Source: an uncultured Clostridia bacterium (GTDB taxonomy: Bacteria > Bacillota > Clostridia > UBA1381). Taken from it: DNA of 10,385 bases. Made by a program: the position numbers and the translations under genes. The notes beneath the pieces were generated by a model, which saw only the letters and a program-made list of their open reading frames with translations, searched no databases and was not told where the DNA came from. The DNA lies in NCBI GenBank assembly GCA_910579415.1, contig CAJTUY010000031.1, positions 12,977 through 23,361 on the forward strand, read 5' to 3'. Positions 5,896 through 10,385 of the stretch are shown one piece after another (within the stretch, counting starts at the first letter, position 1; every line of letters begins with the position of its first letter).

Positions 5896-8175
5896 TCATT
5901 CTATCGTCCTTGCATCAGTGACGGGTTTCATACCTTCAAAGCTGTCCCAAAAGAAAACTTTTATTTCTCTTACGCTTTCACTCTGCGGGATTTCAACAGG
6001 TATTGAAACCTCTTTATTATCCGCATCAATACGGCTGCTAACACATATTTTATTACCTCCGGATTCATAACCTATACACGCAATGATAATGCCTTCATCA
6101 GCAGCCGGAGCCGCCGCGCATATGCTTATATTATCTCCCGGATTAATTTCATTCTTACTCTTAATATATTTCCCGTTCTTTTTTACATATAGCTCGGCAA
6201 CTGAGCGTACGCCAACGGCAAAGCTTTTAGCATACGGACTGCTTATACCTGTACCGCTCAGATATAAAGTGAATACTCTGCCGTTATCAGGCAATGTAAA
6301 ATCAAATGCAAAACTGCCATCTCTCGTAGTCTGTTGATTTATATATCCGCCGCCGTCCGTAGTAAAAGTGTCGCCAAAGCTTGAAAAAAGCTCGCCTTCT
6401 GGCAACACTGCTATTGATACCTTTCTATCTTTTCCTGCGCCGTCAAGCTGCCCGCGCACAAAAACATTTTCTTTGTCCTCGTCTGATTTTTTATCTGCAT
6501 AAAGCGTTACAAAACTTATTTCCGATTCCTGCTCTTCCTCGCATTGAGCATATGGAGTACCGCTTTTTACAAATACAGGGTTTGTTCCTGTTTCTATTGT
6601 GATATTTCCATAACCACCTTCTATTGTCTGCTCCGAAATAATCTCTCCATACATATTATAAACAGTTACTTGTTCTCCTCTGACAGGAATTGTTTCACTG
6701 CCTGTACCCTCGTGCCTCCATAATATATTAATTATTCTGCCCTTACTGTCTGAATATTTCGCATTATATTGACCTTCAATAACTGTATGATAATTTCCAA
6801 ACGTCTCATTTGCGCTCATACATTGAATAGTCATACCTGACGTAAGCCGATTATATGCCGCCGCTGCATAAGCGCCTTCCTTTAAGGAATAATCAGATGT
6901 CAGAATACCGAAATTATCCTCCGAGCTGTTAATGTTATTACCTTTATTCTTTAAGTTATACCACATATACACGCCGTCTGTATTTGTATTAAGGCACCAC
7001 GCGTCATACAGAACCGAGCTTCTTATAAGCCACGCTGCCTGTTCGTCTCCCGGATGTGAATATTCGTCCTCGCCTGAGGTATAATATCCGTGTTCCGTTA
7101 CCCATATAGGCTTATCTTTATATCCCAGTGCGTCAAGCCGTGTTCTGAATTTATTTAAATCATATGTAAGACGTTCCTCCGGCAGATACATTTTGTTATA
7201 TGGATGTATGCTGAATACATCCATATAATCAGCCGCCCCTGCCGCAAGCAGAGCGTCAGTATAGGTCGTATCCGCTCCCGACAGCGCAGGTCCCGCCACT
7301 ATTGCGTCAGGGTCAATAGATTTTACAAGATTGTATACTTGTTTCAGCAATCCTGCATATTGCTCAGCTGTTGCTCCGTTTGCATTAAACAATTCATAGT
7401 TTGGTTCATTCCATACCTCATATGCGTCAACCTTACCTTTAAACTTCGTTACTACCTCTTTAATATAGTTTAAATATCCGTCTAAGGCTGCTCCTTCATA
7501 CGGTATATCTGTTTCATTTTGTGAATAAAACGGATTGTTAAATGCAAGCGTCATTAAGACCTTCACTCCATCTTCATTTGCTCTGTCAATTGTGTCAATA
7601 TATTTCTGCGGTATGTTTACAACGCCCTTTACTGTTTCACATTCCTTCCAGGACATATCATCTCTTATCCAGCCGAAGCCTAAGCCGCACGATTTATCAA
7701 GTATATCATTATAATCATTTCCGTGCGCTATATGCGTTGTTACGCCAATACGCGAGTTTTTATCCTGCTTGAGGCGCGTCACTTTTGCCACTGTAAAACT
7801 TCTGGAAATTCTATTGGTAACCGAACCCGGTGCCGAAGCCTTAATATTGACCATATATTTCCCGATTTCAAGTTTCGGTACATTAAAAAGTTCCAAAGCC
7901 GTTTCACCTGCTGACATCGGATGTATGCGAGTCTCGCTGAAAACCGTTTTTCCCGCGCTATCCTTTACAATACAGGATATTTCAGGTTTACACTGTGATG
8001 AGCTGTTTACAGTAATCTTAAATTGCACATCATTGTCCATATCAAATATAGTATTCGCGCTGCCTGTTCCATTGTGCTCCAAATCCACAGTCATTCCTGC
8101 CGCGCTGCAAGGCAGCGCAAATATTGAGGATAACAATGACAACATACACAAAACGCTTATTACATATTTTTTCAT
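5896..8175 (-). CDS. Secreted clan GH-A glycoside hydrolase (GH39/GH5-like) with Ig-like domains
   Basis: This 759-residue protein is complete. The ATG at 8175 is preferred over an in-frame TTG at 8190 because AGGAGG lies 5 bases upstream of it and MKKYVISVL then opens a normal signal peptide (cleavage near SAA/G). An Ig-like domain (~29-132) precedes a full TIM barrel (~142-447). The barrel holds YEVWNEPN with probable acid/base Glu257 (codon 7405-7407), SIHPY, and IWVTEHGYY with probable nucleophile Glu361 (codon 7093-7095). After the barrel come a beta-domain (~456-540, TVYNMYGE), an acidic linker, an Ig-like domain (~553-660) and a C-terminal module (~663-759) ending KVFFWDSFEGMKPVTDA. 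The expected role is extracellular hydrolysis of a polysaccharide; substrate and exact family cannot be told from sequence. No SLH, sortase or dockerin motif is seen, so the enzyme is free or held by protein contacts. Confidence 0.9.
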   Translation of the reverse strand: MKKYVISVLCMLSLLSSIFALPCSAAGMTVDLEHNGTGSANTIFDMDNDVQFKITVNSSSQCKPEISCIVKDSAGKTVFSETRIHPMSAGETALELFNVPKLEIGKYMVNIKASAPGSVTNRISRSFTVAKVTRLKQDKNSRIGVTTHIAHGNDYNDILDKSCGLGFGWIRDDMSWKECETVKGVVNIPQKYIDTIDRANEDGVKVLMTLAFNNPFYSQNETDIPYEGAALDGYLNYIKEVVTKFKGKVDAYEVWNEPNYELFNANGATAEQYAGLLKQVYNLVKSIDPDAIVAGPALSGADTTYTDALLAAGAADYMDVFSIHPYNKMYLPEERLTYDLNKFRTRLDALGYKDKPIWVTEHGYYTSGEDEYSHPGDEQAAWLIRSSVLYDAWCLNTNTDGVYMWYNLKNKGNNINSSEDNFGILTSDYSLKEGAYAAAAYNRLTSGMTIQCMSANETFGNYHTVIEGQYNAKYSDSKGRIINILWRHEGTGSETIPVRGEQVTVYNMYGEIISEQTIEGGYGNITIETGTNPVFVKSGTPYAQCEEEQESEISFVTLYADKKSDEDKENVFVRGQLDGAGKDRKVSIAVLPEGELFSSFGDTFTTDGGGYINQQTTRDGSFAFDFTLPDNGRVFTLYLSGTGISSPYAKSFAVGVRSVAELYVKKNGKYIKSKNEINPGDNISICAAAPAADEGIIIACIGYESGGNKICVSSRIDADNKEVSIPVEIPQSESVREIKVFFWDSFEGMKPVTDARTIE

Positions 8176-8180
8176 AACAT

Positions 8181-8186
8181 CCTCCT
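8181..8186 (-). promoter_or_regulatory. Shine-Dalgarno deciding the start of the second hydrolase
   Basis: AGGAGG is 5 bases before the ATG at 8175. An upstream in-frame TTG at 8190 lies on the other side of this site, so it cannot use it and is rejected as the start. Confidence 0.8.
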
Positions 8187-8192
8187 GCAATA

Positions 8193-10385
8193 TTATGGTT
8201 TTCCTAAAAGTATGCTTTCAAACATTGATGCGTCCTTGTAACTTGAAATGCCGCTTGTAAATTCCGCCCAGCCTTTTCTGATGTTTCCGTCACAATCATT
8301 TACCATAAATGCAAGGTTAATAGTATCACGAAGCACAATTTCCTCAGGTTTGGTTACCAAACCGTCCCAAGGAATTTTCATTTCATATATGATACGCCCT
8401 GTATTATATTTTTTTACAAAAAGCTCGCTTCCTTCATTTACATCATTGTTTCTCGCCATACTTCTCCAGCGGAAAAGCTGGGGTCCGTCCTTTGTAAGAG
8501 CTGCGCCTGTTTCTGTAAACTGCGTACTGCTGATAGAATTAGTATCGTCTACAGCAAATACAAAGCTATCACCCTTATAAATATCCTCGCCCGTAAACGG
8601 CTGTGAAAATTTATTATCTGTAACATCAGCGCAGATGTATAAGTTCTTCTCATCCCACATCAAATTTACTTTTGCCGCCAAATCACGGTCATTTACAAAA
8701 GAGGCTTTCGCATTATTCTCCGCATCAATTTTTCTGTCGTTTCCGTCAACCGAAATCCACGTGCCTTTCCATTCACCGCTGTCTGTTTTTCCGTCAAGAG
8801 AAGGTTTGTTTTTGGCATATGCCGCAACATAAAAGCTCGTATTTTTTGATACGCTTTTTTCTTCACCGTCATCACTTACAACTGTTACAATGCAATTTTC
8901 AACACTTTTTTTCACCATTTCCGGAAGCTGGATTTTTACCGTATGCTTTTCTCCGCCCTTCAGTTTAGGAAAGTCTATCGGTCTGCTGTATTCCGCCATA
9001 TGCTGAGGAGCATTAAGCATAACCTTGCCTGCGGACTGCTTTGAGTAAGCCTTATTTGTTATATCTACTATCACATTCCATCTGTTCAGATTGGAATAGT
9101 CATACGGCTCAGCCTTTAATTCAACCTCAAACTGACTTGGATATATTAATATATTGCCCGCAGCCTCAAATATCAATTTGTCACCGTCAAAAACTTTTGT
9201 TTTTACCGCTATATCCCGTACATCGCTATTATCAATGTTTACTGTAAACTCAGCCTTTTCATTGGAAATATTGTTTGATGACTGCATATTTCCGCCTTCG
9301 CTTACTTCTGTCTGCACTGATAAAGACTGCGCTCCCGCTGCGAAAACAGTATACGAAACCGCATCGTTATGCACCGCCTCCGCATATATTTTATCTATTG
9401 ATACCGTATTTTCTGTGATTTCTATATCTTTTTCCTTTGAAACAAGATAACACGGTTCTCCCGAAATCATCAGATTTACAACCCCATTCAAGGGGCTGAC
9501 TGTACCGCTGCAATTACCATACATATCATATACGGTAAATTCTTCCGTTGATTTTATGCCTATACTCTTGTTTTCCTCAGTTGTCCATACAACATATACA
9601 TTTTCTTCATTTGATTTTTTATACTTTCCTATATATGTTGTATCCTCAAATGTATACAGCCTATCAAACTGTGTGCCTGAAAGCTGCTTATTCATATTAC
9701 TTATTGAAAGCAATGATGTCTTTGCCGCTCTTGGAACCAACGTACCTTTTTCAGCCTCAAGCATACCAAATTCAGCCTCTGTAAAATTCTGGTTAGCCAT
9801 TGGATTGATAAAGTTATAATAGAAATAATGCTCCGCTGACTTATTAGCCTGCATAAGCACATATGCGCGGACAGGGAACGCCGCCTGCTCATATTTTGTA
9901 TGAACGAGGTTATCATCACTCGTCGCAACACGTTCTATATTGTACCAGCCAAGCTCTGTTACCCATATTGGTATTTCTCTGCCATATTCACGCATAATTT
10001 CCTTAACGCGTTCCAGTCTGCCTATCAGATTTGTCCCTTCAGGTCCGCCTGTTGCATCGTACGGATGAAGCGCAAGCGCATCCATAGCCTGTATTCCTCC
10101 GTCATCAAAGACAGTTCTCAGCCACGTTTCGTTTTCCTCATTTGCTATGGCTCCGCCGATAATTGTTATATTAGAATTTTTTGCCTTCAAAGCCGCCGAG
10201 GTTTGTTTCATAAGCTCACGATAATCCTCTGCCGGACGATTTGTCGGATTAAATCCTGTTCCGAGCAAATCCGCCTCATTCCATATTTCATATGTATCTA
10301 CGCCTAACGGACTAAGCTCATCATACATAAATTCCGCATATCTGACGAAAGCCGCTCTTCCTTCTTTTGTATAAGGCACGCCTCC
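8193..10385 (-). CDS. Secreted clan GH-A glycoside hydrolase with C-terminal CBM9-like domain (5' end outside window)
   Basis: The reading frame is open to the right edge, so the N-terminus, and presumably a signal peptide and barrel strands 1-3, are missing; 730 residues are visible. The first ~230 are the second half of a TIM barrel. The probable acid/base is the Glu of YEIWNEA (codon 10275-10277), followed by an LHPY strand and then the probable nucleophile, the Glu of WVTELGW (codon 9954-9956). The 107-residue spacing fits retaining clan GH-A enzymes such as GH39 or GH5; the exact family is uncertain. A beta-domain follows (~233-316, with TVYDMYG), then two Ig-like segments (~326-414 and ~417-522). 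A CBM9-like domain closes the protein (~527-729: LDG..DSGEW, WDEKNLYICADVTD, KGDSFVFAVDD). The family cleaves beta-linked polysaccharide; the substrate here is unknown. The Pro-Asn usual after WNE is Ala-Asp. It is a paralogue of the next gene, 17 bases downstream. Confidence 0.88.
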   Translation of the reverse strand, partial: GGVPYTKEGRAAFVRYAEFMYDELSPLGVDTYEIWNEADLLGTGFNPTNRPAEDYRELMKQTSAALKAKNSNITIIGGAIANEENETWLRTVFDDGGIQAMDALALHPYDATGGPEGTNLIGRLERVKEIMREYGREIPIWVTELGWYNIERVATSDDNLVHTKYEQAAFPVRAYVLMQANKSAEHYFYYNFINPMANQNFTEAEFGMLEAEKGTLVPRAAKTSLLSISNMNKQLSGTQFDRLYTFEDTTYIGKYKKSNEENVYVVWTTEENKSIGIKSTEEFTVYDMYGNCSGTVSPLNGVVNLMISGEPCYLVSKEKDIEITENTVSIDKIYAEAVHNDAVSYTVFAAGAQSLSVQTEVSEGGNMQSSNNISNEKAEFTVNIDNSDVRDIAVKTKVFDGDKLIFEAAGNILIYPSQFEVELKAEPYDYSNLNRWNVIVDITNKAYSKQSAGKVMLNAPQHMAEYSRPIDFPKLKGGEKHTVKIQLPEMVKKSVENCIVTVVSDDGEEKSVSKNTSFYVAAYAKNKPSLDGKTDSGEWKGTWISVDGNDRKIDAENNAKASFVNDRDLAAKVNLMWDEKNLYICADVTDNKFSQPFTGEDIYKGDSFVFAVDDTNSISSTQFTETGAALTKDGPQLFRWRSMARNNDVNEGSELFVKKYNTGRIIYEMKIPWDGLVTKPEEIVLRDTINLAFMVNDCDGNIRKGWAEFTSGISSYKDASMFESILLGKP

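Noticed and set aside
5206..8175. Cellulosome components (dockerin or cohesin) or lipoprotein anchors
   Set aside because: No duplicated calcium-binding dockerin segment and no LPXTG tail are seen in these proteins. The Cys residues in the signal peptides are not in a lipobox context.
8176..8192. Possible terminator or promoter between the two hydrolases
   Set aside because: The 17-base gap holds only the ribosome site. There is no stem-loop with a T-run and no room for -35/-10 boxes.
7769..8260. 163-codon plus-strand open frame
   Set aside because: It lies antisense to two well-supported hydrolase genes, crosses their junction, has no ribosome site of note and its composition is that of a reverse-strand shadow.
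9900..10307. 135-codon plus-strand open frame
   Set aside because: It covers the complement of the catalytic half-barrel of the first hydrolase and has no motif or ribosome site that would support it.

Overview
The window is almost wall-to-wall coding sequence. All six genes lie on the minus strand, so transcription runs from high to low coordinates, and only about 139 bases are non-coding. The five intergenic gaps are 11 to 55 bases. Every start that can be seen has a strong Shine-Dalgarno (AAGGAG or AGGAGG). No gap has room for a conventional promoter plus terminator, so the six genes look like part of one operon that runs off both ends of the window. No RNA gene, mobile element, CRISPR array or integration site was seen.

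Organism: the moderately low GC content, the strong AAGGAG/AGGAGG ribosome sites, the S-layer homology (SLH) domains and the Gly-rich linker before them indicate a Gram-positive member of the Firmicutes, class Clostridia. A polysaccharide-degrading gut or rumen anaerobe is likely. The style, with SLH proteins beside multi-modular secreted glycosidases, recalls Monoglobus-like pectin degraders. That is recollection of style, not a placement.

Layout in order of transcription: (1) 10385-8193, a clan GH-A glycoside hydrolase cut by the window edge, with a C-terminal CBM9-like domain. (2) 8175-5896, a second, related GH-A hydrolase, complete, with a signal peptide, Ig-like domains and a C-terminal module ending in a VFFWDS motif. 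(3) 5874-5206, a small secreted protein made of one LamG/concanavalin-like beta-sandwich. (4) 5170-2636, a secreted protein with three more copies of that sandwich, an SbsA-type Ig-like domain and a C-terminal module resembling that of gene 2. (5) 2580-943, an SLH protein with an Ig-like domain, a helical region, a Gly/Ser linker and three C-terminal SLH repeats. (6) 931-1, a second SLH protein with its three SLH repeats at the N-terminus, cut by the left edge.

How they may work together: the five genes with a visible N-terminus all carry an export signal, so the known products act outside the membrane. Two are probable glycan-cleaving enzymes, two are non-catalytic modular proteins that could bind glycan, and two can attach to secondary cell-wall polysaccharide through SLH domains. 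Neither the complete enzyme nor the sandwich proteins carry an SLH, LPXTG or dockerin motif, yet several modules recur across the genes. A cell-surface glycan-binding and degrading assembly held by the SLH proteins is a reasonable hypothesis, but the sequence does not prove it. The substrate cannot be read from the window.
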